Assembly (NCBI GenBank): GCA_965233705.1
Contig: CBDDTF010000003.1
Location: 1,488,001 to 1,552,000, forward strand
Origin: Algihabitans sp965233705
Lineage (GTDB): Bacteria > Pseudomonadota > Alphaproteobacteria > Kiloniellales > DSM-21159
Length of the DNA: 64,000 bases
Direction of reading: 5' to 3'
Positions 26,104-34,747 of the stretch are shown here, one piece after another. The notes under the pieces are model-generated. The model ran no database searches and was not told the DNA's origin. It saw nothing but the letters and a program-made list of their open reading frames with translations. Each line of letters starts with the position of its first letter. Position 1 is the stretch's first letter. The position numbers were made by a program, and so were the translations under genes.

Positions 26104-28095
26104 ATGCACAGGTCCAAAGTTTCGGGAGCCGCGTCCCGCGTCTCCCCACGCGCCGGCCGGAGCCCGGCCGCGCTGGCGGCCCTCGCCGCCCTGCCTTTTG
26201 CCACCCTGCCGCTGCCGGCGGCGGCGCAGGAGTCGCTGCCGCAGACCCCCGAAGTGGTGGTCTCGGCCAGCCGCGTCGCCCTGCCCTCGGCGGCCGTCGG
26301 CAGCGCCGTCACGGTGATCACCGCCGAGGACCTGGCGGACAAGCAGAGCCGCTTCGTCGCCGACGTGCTGCGCGAGGTGCCCGGCGTCTCGGTCACCCGC
26401 TCCGGCGGCTTCGGCAGCATGACCCAGGTCCGCCTGCGCGGCGCCGAGAGCAACCACACGCTGGTGCTGATCGACGGCATGGAGGTGGGCGATCCCTTCA
26501 ACGGCAGCGAGTTCGACTTCTCCCAGCTTCTGACCGGCGACATCGCGCGGATCGAGATCCTGCGCGGCGCGCAGAGCGCGCTCTACGGCAGCGAGGCGAT
26601 CGGCGGCGTCATCTCGATCACCACCAAGCGGGCCGGGCGCGGCTTCTCCGCCACGGCCGAGGCCGAGGGCGGCTCCTTCTGGACCAAGAGCGCGCGGGCC
26701 AGCGCCGGCGCCGGCTTCGACGACTTCGACCTGCGCGTCGGCGCCGAGGTCTTCGAATCGGGCGGGATCGACATCGCGCCGCAGGGCAACGAGGACGACT
26801 TCAACCGGACGCTCAGCGCCAACCTGCGCAGCAGCTACCGGCCGACCGACGCTGTGGAGTTCCGCGTCACCGGGCGCCTGGTCGACCGCGAGTTCGAACG
26901 CGACGGCCAGGACTTCGTGACCACCGGCCAAGCGATCGACAGCGACGACTACACCGAAAGCCGCGACATCAACCTGCGCGGGGAGGCCCAGCTCGACCTC
27001 TTCGGCGGTGCCTGGGAGCAGATCCTCGGCGGCGCCTACACCAGTTCGGACAACGACCGCTTCAGCGGCGGCGCCTTCTCCTCGGGCAGCGCTGGCAGCA
27101 AGCAGAAGCTCGACTACCAGAGCAACGTCACCCTGGAGACGCCGGAGGCCTTCGACTCGGTGCACGGCTTCACCCTGTTCGGCGAAGTCGAGCACGAGAG
27201 CTTCGACAGCATCCAACCCTTCTTCCCGGCCGCCGACCGGGTGGAGGAGACCACCAACTATGCCGTGGTCGGTGAATACCGCCTGCAGGCCTTCGAGCGG
27301 CTATTCCTCAGCGGCTCGGTCCGCCACGACCGCTTCGATGCCTTCGAGGATGCCACCACCTACCGCGCGACCGGCGCCTTCGACCTGCCCGAGACCGGCT
27401 CGCGCCTGCATGCCAGCTATGGCACCGGCATCAAGGCGCCGACCTTCTTCGACCTCTTCGGCTTCGACCCCGGCAGCTTCGTCGGCAACCCCGGCCTGAA
27501 GCCGGAGCGCTCGCAGGGATGGGACATCGGGCTCGAGCAGTCCTTCCTCGACGGCCGCGTGGTGGCCGACGTCACCTACTTCCAGGCCGACCTGGAGGAC
27601 GAGATCACCACCGGCTTCGCCGGCGGTGCCACCACGCCGGTCAACCTGGACGGCACCAGCGAGCGCAGCGGCATCGAGACCAGCCTGCGGGTCACCCCGC
27701 TGGACGGGCTGACCCTGGCGGCCAGCTACACCTACCTGGACGCGCGCGAGCCGAACGGCGATTTCGAGATCCGCCGGCCGCAGCACACCGCCAGCTTCAA
27801 CGCCAACTGGCGCTTCCTGCGCGACCGGGCCAACCTCAACCTGGGCATCGACTACAACGGCGAGACCGAGGACCTGGAGTTCGCCAGCGCCACGCCGCGC
27901 ACGCGGGTGACGCTGGACGACTTTACCCTGGTCTCCCTGGCCGGCCGCTACGAGGTCGAGGAGGGCATCGAGCTCTTCGGGCGCGTCGAGAACGCCCTCG
28001 ACCAGGACTACGAGCAGGTCTTCGGCTTCTCCACGCCCGGCCGCGCCGTCTACCTGGGGGCCCGCCTCCGCTTCGGCCCCGACGGCCTGGAGTGA
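26104..28095 (+). CDS. btuB: TonB-dependent cobalamin outer-membrane receptor
   Basis: 663 residues. A long N-terminus with signal peptide ends near AAAQE (residue about 42). A TonB box PEVVVSASR follows. The plug domain is at about 55-165 (ITAEDLADKQSRFVADVLRE; LIDGMEVGDPF; IEILRGAQSALYGSEAIGG). A 22-strand-type barrel ends in an aromatic-containing C-terminus (YLGARLRFGP), close to BtuB in layout. The cobalamin riboswitch upstream supports vitamin B12 as substrate. GGGAG precedes the ATG at 26104. Confidence 0.92.
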   Translation: MHRSKVSGAASRVSPRAGRSPAALAALAALPFATLPLPAAAQESLPQTPEVVVSASRVALPSAAVGSAVTVITAEDLADKQSRFVADVLREVPGVSVTRSGGFGSMTQVRLRGAESNHTLVLIDGMEVGDPFNGSEFDFSQLLTGDIARIEILRGAQSALYGSEAIGGVISITTKRAGRGFSATAEAEGGSFWTKSARASAGAGFDDFDLRVGAEVFESGGIDIAPQGNEDDFNRTLSANLRSSYRPTDAVEFRVTGRLVDREFERDGQDFVTTGQAIDSDDYTESRDINLRGEAQLDLFGGAWEQILGGAYTSSDNDRFSGGAFSSGSAGSKQKLDYQSNVTLETPEAFDSVHGFTLFGEVEHESFDSIQPFFPAADRVEETTNYAVVGEYRLQAFERLFLSGSVRHDRFDAFEDATTYRATGAFDLPETGSRLHASYGTGIKAPTFFDLFGFDPGSFVGNPGLKPERSQGWDIGLEQSFLDGRVVADVTYFQADLEDEITTGFAGGATTPVNLDGTSERSGIETSLRVTPLDGLTLAASYTYLDAREPNGDFEIRRPQHTASFNANWRFLRDRANLNLGIDYNGETEDLEFASATPRTRVTLDDFTLVSLAGRYEVEEGIELFGRVENALDQDYEQVFGFSTPGRAVYLGARLRFGPDGLE

Positions 28096-28102
28096 CCCCG
28101 CC

Positions 28103-28960
28103 GTGCGCGCTCTGACAGCCCTCCTCCTGGCGTCGGCCGCGCTGCTCGGCGCCCTCTTCGCGGCCCCGCTTCCGGCGGCGGCGGGGCCGCAGAGGGTGGT
28201 CTCCCTCAACGCCTGCACCGACCAGCTCCTGATGCTGCTGGTCGCGCCGCGGCGCATCGCCGCCCTGTCCTACCTCGCGGTCGACCCGCAGGTCTCGGCG
28301 ATGGCCGCGGCGGCACGCGCCTATCCGCGCACCCACGGGCAGCTCGAAGCGGTGCTGGAGCTGCGGCCCGACCTGGTGCTGGCCGGCAGCTACTCGACCC
28401 GTACCACGGTGTTCGGGCTGAAGCGCCTGGGGGTCCCCGTGCTGGAGATGACCGCCGCCCGCGACTTCGACGGCATCCGCGCCAATCTGCGGCGGCTCGG
28501 CGCCGCCCTGGAGGTGCCGGCCCGGGCCGAAGAGCTGATCGCCGCGTTCGACGCCCGCCTGGCCGAGCTCAAGCCGGACGCCGGCGCCGCGCCGCCGCCG
28601 CTGGCGGCGATCTACGCCGCCAACGGCTGGTCGGCCGGACCCGGCCACCTGCGCCACGCGGTGCTGGAGGCGGCCGGCCTACGCAACCTCGCCAGCACCG
28701 CCAAGGTGGACAAGCGCTCGCAGCTGCCCCTGGAGGTGCTGGTGGCGGCACAGCCGGATCTGGTGATCACGCCTGCGAGCCCGCCGCAGGCCCCCGCCCT
28801 GGCCGAGGCCCTGCTGGCCCACCCGGCCTTCCGCAGCCTGGAGGCGCGCGCCCGCTTCGTCGGCATGCCCAACGCCCTATGGAGCTGCGGCACGCCCCTG
28901 ATCGCCCAGGCCGTCGCGCGCCTGGCCGCCGCAACCGCCAGCGGCGGCGGGCAGCCGTGA
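28103..28960 (+). CDS. btuF: Cobalamin ABC transporter periplasmic binding protein
   Basis: 285 residues. It has a signal peptide (LLLASAALLGALFAAPLPAAAG) and a class III binding-protein fold. It starts QRVVSLNACTDQLLMLLV and has ELRPDLVLAGSYS in the middle, as in BtuF/FecB-type proteins. The GTG start at 28103 gives the signal peptide at the right place. It lies eight bases after btuB and overlaps the permease start (GTGA), so it is the second gene of the B12 uptake operon. Confidence 0.88.
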   Translation: MRALTALLLASAALLGALFAAPLPAAAGPQRVVSLNACTDQLLMLLVAPRRIAALSYLAVDPQVSAMAAAARAYPRTHGQLEAVLELRPDLVLAGSYSTRTTVFGLKRLGVPVLEMTAARDFDGIRANLRRLGAALEVPARAEELIAAFDARLAELKPDAGAAPPPLAAIYAANGWSAGPGHLRHAVLEAAGLRNLASTAKVDKRSQLPLEVLVAAQPDLVITPASPPQAPALAEALLAHPAFRSLEARARFVGMPNALWSCGTPLIAQAVARLAAATASGGGQP

Positions 28961-29994
28961 GTCCGCCCCTCACCCCGACCGCGCCGCGTCCGGCGCTCGG
29001 CCAGTCGCGGCGCGAGCGCGCGGCGATGGCCGTCCTGCTCCTGGCGATCCTGGCGATGCTGCTGCTCTCGCTCGGCCTCGGGCCGGCGGCGCTGTCGTGG
29101 CGGGCGGTGGTCGGCGGCCTGCTCGACCCGGCCGACCCGCTCGCCGGCCTGATCGTCTGGCAGATCCGCCTGCCGCGGGTCCTACTGGCGCTGCTGATCG
29201 GCCTCGTGCTGGGCCTGTCGGGCGCGGCGCTGCAGGGGCTGCTGCGCAATCCCCTGGCCGAGCCGGGCCTGCTGGGCATCTCCCCGGCCGCCGCCTTCGG
29301 CGCGGTCGCGGTCTTCTACTCCGGCCTGTCGGGCGCCTTCGCCCTGGCGCTGCCGCTGGGCGGCATTCTGGGCGCCACCTGCGCGGTGGCGCTGCTGCAT
29401 CTGCTGGCCCGGCGCGGCGGCGTGCTGACGCTGATCCTGGCCGGCGTGGCGGTCAGCAGCTTCGCCGGCGCGCTGACCTCGCTGGCGCTCAACCTCTCGC
29501 CCAACCCCTTCGCCGCCACCGAGATCGTCTTCTGGCTGCTCGGCTCGGTCGCCGACCGGAGCTGGGAGCAGGTCGCGCTGGCCCTGCCCTTCATGGCCCT
29601 GGGCAGCCTGCTGCTGGCCACCGCCGGGCGCGGGCTGGAGGCCCTCTCGCTCGGCGAGGACGCGGCCCAGACCCTGGGGCACCCGCCGCAGCGCACCCGC
29701 GCCCTGGTGGTGCTCGGCACCGCCCTGGCGGTCGGCGCGGCGACCGCCGTGGCCGGCGCCATCGGCTTTGTCGGCCTGATCGTGCCGCACCTGCTGCGCC
29801 CGCTGGTCGGCCACCGGCCCGGGCGGCTGCTGCCGCTTGCCGCGCTCGGCGGCGGCGCGCTGCTGCTGGCCGCCGACCTGGCGGTGCGCTGGCTCTCGCC
29901 CGGACCCGAACTGAAGCTGGGGGTGGTCACCGCGCTGGTCGGCGCGCCCTTCTTCCTGGTTCTGCTGCTGCGCCTGCGGCGGGAGGCGGCATGA
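28957..29994 (+). CDS. btuC: Cobalamin ABC transporter permease
   Basis: 345 residues, FecCD/BtuC family, about ten transmembrane helices. Blocks: WQIRLPRVLLALLIGLVLGL, AALQGLLRNPLAEPGLLGIS and GFVGLIVPHLLRPLVGH. The GTG at 28957 overlaps the btuF stop and gives a short Pro-rich cytoplasmic N-terminus. Its stop overlaps the btuD start (ATGA). Confidence 0.92.
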   Translation: MSPPLTPTAPRPALGQSRRERAAMAVLLLAILAMLLLSLGLGPAALSWRAVVGGLLDPADPLAGLIVWQIRLPRVLLALLIGLVLGLSGAALQGLLRNPLAEPGLLGISPAAAFGAVAVFYSGLSGAFALALPLGGILGATCAVALLHLLARRGGVLTLILAGVAVSSFAGALTSLALNLSPNPFAATEIVFWLLGSVADRSWEQVALALPFMALGSLLLATAGRGLEALSLGEDAAQTLGHPPQRTRALVVLGTALAVGAATAVAGAIGFVGLIVPHLLRPLVGHRPGRLLPLAALGGGALLLAADLAVRWLSPGPELKLGVVTALVGAPFFLVLLLRLRREAA

Positions 29995-30833
29995 GCCTGC
30001 TTGAGCTGGCGCGGCTGGAGGCCCGCCTGGGCGGCCGCGCGGTGGTGCGGGAGGTCTCGCTCAGCGCCGAGGCGGGCGAGGTCGTCGGCCTGATCGGGCC
30101 CAACGGCGCCGGCAAAACCAGCCTGCTGCGCGCCGCCGCCGGGCTGATCCCGCTGGCCGGCGGCGAGGCGCGGCTGTTCGGCCGGCCGCTGGCCGACTGG
30201 CCGGCCGGCGAGCGGGCGCGCCGCCTGGCCTACCTGCCGCAGGGCCGCGCGCCGGCCTGGCGCGTCACCGTCGCCGACCTGGTCATGCTGGGCCGCCTGC
30301 CCCACCGCACCGGCTGGTGGCAGGCACCGGGCCCCGAGGACCGGGCCGCCGTCGACGCGGCGCTCGCGGCCTGCGACGTGACCGCCCTGGCCGCCCGGCC
30401 GATCACCGAGCTGTCCGGCGGCGAGTTGGCCCGCGTGCTGCTGGCGCGAGTGGTCGCCACCCGCCCCGGCCTGCTGCTGGCCGACGAGCCGACCGCCGGC
30501 CTCGACCCGGCCCACGCCCTCGACGTGATGCAGCTCTTCCGCCGCCTGGCGGGCGAGCGCATGGCGGTTGTCGTGACCCTCCACGACCTCAGCCTGGCGG
30601 CCCGCTTCTGCGACCGCCTGGTGCTGCTGGACCGGGGGCGCTGCGCCGCCGAGGGGCGGCCGGACGACGTGCTGACGCCCGAGCGGCTGCGCCGTGTCTA
30701 CCAGCTCGAGGGGGTCAGCGTGACCGTCGAGGGCGCGCGCCTGATCGTGCCGCTGCGCCGCGTGCCGGCCGCTGCGCCGGCAGGCGCCGCGCCGCCGCGG
30801 CGCGCCGTGGACGCGCCGGAGGAGCTGCCATGA
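29991..30833 (+). CDS. btuD: Cobalamin ABC transporter ATPase
   Basis: 280 residues. Walker A GPNGAGKTS, Q-loop YLPQGRAPAWRV, signature LSGGELARV, Walker B LLLADEPTAGLD and the H-loop VVVTLHDLSLA. It has the short C-terminal extension of the FecE/BtuD group, then a Pro/Ala-rich tail. It overlaps btuC at its start and the TonB-like gene at its end (both ATGA overlaps). Confidence 0.92.
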   Translation: MSLLELARLEARLGGRAVVREVSLSAEAGEVVGLIGPNGAGKTSLLRAAAGLIPLAGGEARLFGRPLADWPAGERARRLAYLPQGRAPAWRVTVADLVMLGRLPHRTGWWQAPGPEDRAAVDAALAACDVTALAARPITELSGGELARVLLARVVATRPGLLLADEPTAGLDPAHALDVMQLFRRLAGERMAVVVTLHDLSLAARFCDRLVLLDRGRCAAEGRPDDVLTPERLRRVYQLEGVSVTVEGARLIVPLRRVPAAAPAGAAPPRRAVDAPEELP

Positions 30834-31945
30834 CAGGGGCCGCGCTCGCCCGCACGCCCCCGCCGTTCGATCCGCCGGCGGCCGGCGCGCCGGACCTCCG
30901 GGTCTCGGGCGGCGGCTCGGAGCCGGCCACACCCGGAGTCGGTGCCCCCGGAATCGGCGGCCCCGCGATGAGCGGCCCGGCAATCGGGCCCGCGGGCGGT
31001 CTCGGCGCGCCGGCGCTCGCCGCCTCTGTTCTGGTGCACGCGGCCCTGGTCGGTCTGCTCTTCGCCGGCGTCGGCCTGCAGCCGCCGCGCGCGCCCGCGG
31101 CCTCCCACGTCGCGGTCGAGGTGGTGCAGTTGCCCGCCGGCACGCCCGGCAGCGCGCCCAGCCGGGCCGCCGCGGCCAGCCCGGCGCCCCCGGAACCGCT
31201 GGCCCAGGAAGCGCTGGCCCAGGAAGCGCTGGCCCAGGAAGCGGCGACTCAGGAACCGGCGGCCCCGCCGACGCCCACGACCGCGTCCACCACCGCCTCC
31301 ACTGCCGAGCCCGCCGTTCAGCCCGCCGCCGAACACGCCGTCGCGCCACAGGCCGAAGCGCCGGCCAAAGCACCGGCCGAGCGGGTCACCGCCGCGGTGG
31401 TGCCGCCGGCCGCCGTCGAGACGCCCCCGCCGCTGCCGCCGCGCCGCCCGGCGCCGCCCGCGCCGGCCGCGCGTCCCGCCGGTGCGGCTGAGCCCGCCGC
31501 CCGCGACGCGCCCCCGCTGCCGCCACCGGCTGCCATCGCGCGCCCGGCCGAACGAACCGCCAAGCCCGCCGGGCCCTCGGCCGCCTCGACCGACCGCCGG
31601 GCGCAGACACCGGCGGCGGCTGCCGCCTCGACCGCCGCCGGGGCGTCGACGGCCGGCGGCCCGGACCGGCAGCCGCAGCTCCGTCCCGGCGGCAATCCGC
31701 CCCCCCGCTACCCGCTCAGCGCCCGGCGCCGCGGCCAGGAAGGCCGCGTGCTGCTGCGCGTCACCGTGGGACCGGACGGCAGCGCGCACCGCGTGCGGGT
31801 GGTGCGCTCCAGCGGCCACGACAGCCTCGACCGCGCCGCCGAGGAGGCCGTCGCCCGCTGGCGGTTCGAGCCGGCCCAACAGGCCGGACGCGCGGTCCAG
31901 GGCCGCCTGGAGGTTCCGGTCACCTTCCGCCTGCGAAACTCCTGA
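30830..31945 (+). CDS. tonB: TonB-family energy transducer
   Basis: 371 residues. An unusually long polar N-terminus (about 55 residues) precedes the single membrane anchor (APALAASVLVHAALVGLLFAG). A Pro/Ala-rich periplasmic spacer follows with three QEALA repeats. The C-terminal TonB domain (about 292-371) contains PRYPLSARRRGQEGRVLLRV and RWRFEPA. It transduces the proton motive force to BtuB. No exbB or exbD is in the window, so it must use a shared ExbBD. Its position at the end of the riboswitch-led operon suggests a TonB dedicated to B12 uptake. Confidence 0.9.
   Translation: MTGAALARTPPPFDPPAAGAPDLRVSGGGSEPATPGVGAPGIGGPAMSGPAIGPAGGLGAPALAASVLVHAALVGLLFAGVGLQPPRAPAASHVAVEVVQLPAGTPGSAPSRAAAASPAPPEPLAQEALAQEALAQEAATQEPAAPPTPTTASTTASTAEPAVQPAAEHAVAPQAEAPAKAPAERVTAAVVPPAAVETPPPLPPRRPAPPAPAARPAGAAEPAARDAPPLPPPAAIARPAERTAKPAGPSAASTDRRAQTPAAAAASTAAGASTAGGPDRQPQLRPGGNPPPRYPLSARRRGQEGRVLLRVTVGPDGSAHRVRVVRSSGHDSLDRAAEEAVARWRFEPAQQAGRAVQGRLEVPVTFRLRNS
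31200..31244 (+). repeat. 15-bp tandem repeat, three units, in tonB
   Basis: Three units of CTGGCCCAGGAAGCG encode LAQEA repeats in the periplasmic spacer. In-frame, so spacer length can vary without breaking the gene. Confidence 0.88.
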
Positions 31946-32011
31946 CGCGCCCGGCGGTGCGGCGCGCGCCGGCGTGACCTTGCGCGGCCCGGGGGGCCCG
32001 CCGAAGCGCGT

Positions 32012-32110
32012 CCGCCGGTCGCAAAAAACCACTCTAACCTTCTGGTGTAGAACAGGTTTGTTGTAATTGGCGGACCCACGCCGTGGGTCCAAACGATCAC
32101 AATCTGCTCT
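32012..32110. repeat. Interspersed hairpin repeat, copy 2
   Basis: After tonB there is no gene until the convergent oxidoreductase. The block begins with CGCGTCCGCCGGTCGC and AACCACTCT, resembling one arm of hairpin two of copy 1. Hairpin one-like sequence follows at 32049-32110 with core GGACCCACG-CCGTGGGTCC. The reverse complement of this stretch aligns closely with 9716-9800. Confidence 0.85.
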
Positions 32111-32384
32111 AGAGCGATGCCCGACCTGATCGAATCGCATTTGCGATTCGCCAGGTCGGACAGCATCACTCTAACACTATGGTTTAGGACGGTTTTGGGC
32201 CGATCGGCGGACCCACGTCGTGGTTCCACTCGATCGGAAACCGCCCTAGAGCGATGCCCGACCTGATCGAATCGCATTTGCGATTCGCCAGGTCGGACAG
32301 CATCACTCTAACACTATGGTTTAGGGCGGTTTTGGGCCGATCGGCGGACCCACGTCGTGGTTCCACTCGATCGGAAACCGCCCT
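32111..32384. repeat. 137-bp hairpin unit in near-perfect tandem duplication
   Basis: Two head-to-tail copies, 32111-32247 and 32248-32384, differ at one position that I can see (AGGACGG versus AGGGCGG). Each unit contains a 9-bp perfect palindrome CGAATCGCA-TT-TGCGATTCG inside GACCTG...AGGTC. It also has a longer hairpin with arms AGGGCGGTTT and AAACCGCCCT around CCGATCG...CGATCGG and the GGACCCACG core shared with the other repeat copies. Unit edges carry CTAG. The last CTAG supplies the stop codon of the convergent oxidoreductase gene. Confidence 0.92.
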
Positions 32385-33645
32385 AGGAGAAGCGCGCGAT
32401 CGAGAAGGGCGCGAGGTCGAGCGCCGGCCGGGCGCCGGTGACCAGATCGGCGATCGCCCGGCCGGTCGGCGCCGCCTGGGTCAAGCCCAGGTGGCCGTGG
32501 CCGAAGGCATAGTAGAGCCCCGGCAGGCGCGGGCTGGGGCCGATCACCGGCAGGCTGTCCGGCGTGGCCGGGCGATGGCCCATCCAGACTTGGCCCCCGT
32601 CCGTGCGCAGGGCCGGCAAGGCGCGGCGCGCCAGGGTGACCAGCGCCTGGGCGCGCCGGTCGTTCGGCGGCGCCGCCAGCCCGGCGAACTCCGCCGCGCC
32701 GCCGATGCGCAGACCGACCTCGAGCGGCGTGGCGACGAACTTCTCGGCGGCGAAGATCAACTCGCGCCGGACATCGATCCCGGGCCGCGGCAGCGTGGTG
32801 TTGTAGCCGCGCTCGCTCTCCAACAGCACGGGATCGCAGGCCAACCGCGCCGACCAGGCGCCGGCGGCCAGCACCACCGCCGCGCCCGCCAGCCGGCGGC
32901 CGCCGGCCAGGCGCAGGCCGGTCGCCCCGCCCTCGCCGCGCTCCACCGCCACGGCTTCGCCGTCCTCGAAGACCGCGCCGCGGGCGCGCAGAGCGGCCTG
33001 CAGGGCGCGAACGATGGCCGCCGGGTCGCTCACATGCGCCCAGTCGGGCTGGAAGATGCCGCAGCCCATGGCAGGGCCGACCGCCGGCTCCAGCGCCTGG
33101 ATCTCGCCGCGCTCCACCGGCTCGGCCCGGACGCCCTGGCCGCGCTTGACCTCCCACTCGAAGGCGTCGGCGGCACGCGCCCGGGCGTCGCAGTAGAGCA
33201 CCAGGGCGCCGACCCGGTGCAGGTGGTCGCCCAGCCCGATCCGGGCCAGCAAGGGCTCCAGCTCGGGGTAGACCTGCGCGTTCAAGGCGGCCAGGGCGGC
33301 GGCGATGCGCCGCACGCGCGCGATCTCCCCGGCGCGCAGGAAGGCGAGCAGCCAGGGCAGCAGACGCGGCAGATGGCCCGGGCGCAGGTACAGCGGCCCC
33401 AAGGGATCGAGCAGCCAGCGCGGCAGCTTGCGCCACAGCCCGGGGACCGCCGCCGGCAGACACTCGGTGACGGCGATGCCGCCGGCGTTGCCGGCGGAGG
33501 CCCGCATCTGCCCGGCCGGCTCGCCGCGGTCGACCAGGGTGACGGCCCGGCCGCGCTCCAGCAGGTGGAACGCACAGGCCAGGCCGACGATCCCGGCCCC
33601 GACGATCAGGACCGGCGGGCGCCGGGCGTCGCGCGCCGGCTCCAT
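32383..33645 (-). CDS. FAD-dependent D-amino acid (D-hydroxyproline-type) oxidoreductase
   Basis: 420 residues, DadA/glycine oxidase-like. An N-terminal FAD-binding Rossmann motif VGAGIVGLACAFHLLERG lies at about 14-31, with SAGNAGGI near 50 and the C-terminal FAD block GHGHLGLTQAAPTG. Neighbouring genes encode a hydroxyproline epimerase and a pyrroline-hydroxycarboxylate deaminase. The likely step is therefore oxidation of cis-4-hydroxy-D-proline to the pyrroline compound. The stop codon TAG comes from the CTAG edge of the adjacent 137-bp repeat. No strong ribosome site precedes the ATG. Confidence 0.88.
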   Translation of the reverse strand: MEPARDARRPPVLIVGAGIVGLACAFHLLERGRAVTLVDRGEPAGQMRASAGNAGGIAVTECLPAAVPGLWRKLPRWLLDPLGPLYLRPGHLPRLLPWLLAFLRAGEIARVRRIAAALAALNAQVYPELEPLLARIGLGDHLHRVGALVLYCDARARAADAFEWEVKRGQGVRAEPVERGEIQALEPAVGPAMGCGIFQPDWAHVSDPAAIVRALQAALRARGAVFEDGEAVAVERGEGGATGLRLAGGRRLAGAAVVLAAGAWSARLACDPVLLESERGYNTTLPRPGIDVRRELIFAAEKFVATPLEVGLRIGGAAEFAGLAAPPNDRRAQALVTLARRALPALRTDGGQVWMGHRPATPDSLPVIGPSPRLPGLYYAFGHGHLGLTQAAPTGRAIADLVTGARPALDLAPFSIARFS

Positions 33646-33754
33646 CGGCGACGGCGGGGTCGCCGGGGGTGGGGGCTTGACCGAAGACAGGGCCGACGCG
33701 CTCCGGTTCGGGACGAGGGGAAAGGGGCGACCGCTTGGGTAGAAGCCCCCCAGA

Positions 33755-33806
33755 TCTCAGGGACGGCCTCAGGGGCGGCTCTCAGGGGCAGCTCTCAGGG
33801 GCGGCT
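33755..33806 (-). repeat. 13-bp tandem repeat over the stop codon of the DapA-family gene
   Basis: Three clear units of CTCAGGGGCGGCT (33768-33806) and a decayed fourth (33755-33767). The last unit overlaps the final codons and TGA stop of the deaminase gene, so the others look like duplications of the gene end into the spacer. Confidence 0.8.
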
Positions 33807-34685
33807 GTCGATGCCGGCCTGGATGACCGCGGCGATCCGCTCGCGCTCGGCGCCGACCAGCGGCAGGCGCGGCGGGCGCACCCATTCGGCGCCCTCCCCG
33901 GTCATCCGGTTGGCCAGCTTGATGTACTGCACCAGCTTGACGTCGACGTCGAGGTGCAGCAGCGGCATGAACCAGCGATAGAGCTCCAGCGCCTCGGCCA
34001 GCTTGCCCGCGCGCGCCAGGCGGTAGAGCCGCACCGACTCCGCGGGAAAACAGTTGGCCATGCCGGAGACCCAGCCCCTGGCACCGAACAGCAGGTTCTC
34101 CAGCACCAGGTCGTCGACGCCGCAGAACAGCGTGTAGCGCGCGCCCAGGCGGTTGATCATGTCGGTCACCCGACGGCTGTCGTGGCTCGATTCCTTGACC
34201 GCCACGATGTTCGCCTCCGCGGCCAGCTCGGCGAAGCTGTCCGGCGTCAGGTCGACGCCGTAGGAGACCGGGTTGTTGTAGATCATGATCGGCAGGTCGG
34301 TGGCCCGCGCCACGGCACGGAAGTGGGTCACCGCCTCGCGCTGGTCCTGCTGGTAGACCAGGCAGGGCAGCACCATCAGGCCGTCGGCGCCGGCGGCGCG
34401 GGCGCGCTCGGCCGCCGCGATGGCGAAGGGCGTGGTGGTCTCGGCGATGCCCGCCAGTACCGGCACGCGGCCCTTGACCGTCTCCACGGCGCAGCGGATC
34501 ACCTCCGCCTTCTCCTCGGCGGTGAGCGAGGGGTTCTCGCCCAGGGTACCGAGCATGATCATGCCTTCGCAGCCCGCCGCCAGGCAGGACTCGATGTGCC
34601 GCGCCGTGGCCGGCAGGTCCAGGGCGCCGTCCTCGGTCATCTCCGTCATCAGCGCGGGCATCACGCCCTGCCAGTCGACCGTCAT
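33795..34685 (-). CDS. DapA-family aldolase, likely 1-pyrroline-4-hydroxy-2-carboxylate deaminase
   Basis: 296 residues, class I aldolase/DHDPS fold. The Schiff-base lysine is Lys164 in VAVKESSHD, with Tyr136 in IMIYNNP and TLGENPSLT replacing the usual GTTGE block. In hydroxyproline catabolism a DapA homologue converts pyrroline-4-hydroxy-2-carboxylate to 2-oxoglutarate semialdehyde; the adjacent epimerase and oxidase point to this role. The start has an excellent GAGGAGG site. A TGTATA operator-like site lies about 50 bases upstream. Confidence 0.87.
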   Translation of the reverse strand: MTVDWQGVMPALMTEMTEDGALDLPATARHIESCLAAGCEGMIMLGTLGENPSLTAEEKAEVIRCAVETVKGRVPVLAGIAETTTPFAIAAAERARAAGADGLMVLPCLVYQQDQREAVTHFRAVARATDLPIMIYNNPVSYGVDLTPDSFAELAAEANIVAVKESSHDSRRVTDMINRLGARYTLFCGVDDLVLENLLFGARGWVSGMANCFPAESVRLYRLARAGKLAEALELYRWFMPLLHLDVDVKLVQYIKLANRMTGEGAEWVRPPRLPLVGAERERIAAVIQAGIDSRP

Positions 34686-34732
34686 GAAAGTCCTCCTCTG
34701 TCGGGGCGCCGGGTCGGCGCCGGGTTTCGCGT

Positions 34733-34747
34733 GTTTTGTATAAAATC
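34733..34747. promoter_or_regulatory. Candidate GntR operator upstream of the deaminase gene
   Basis: TTTTGTATAAAA, an AT-rich near-palindrome in an otherwise GC-rich spacer, shares TGTATA with sites at 36974-36984 and 37866. The FCD-type GntR gene of this locus is the natural candidate regulator. Confidence 0.45.

Noticed and set aside
32111..32384. CRISPR-like array
   Set aside because: Only two long units directly adjacent with no spacers; a tandem duplication of a hairpin element fits better.
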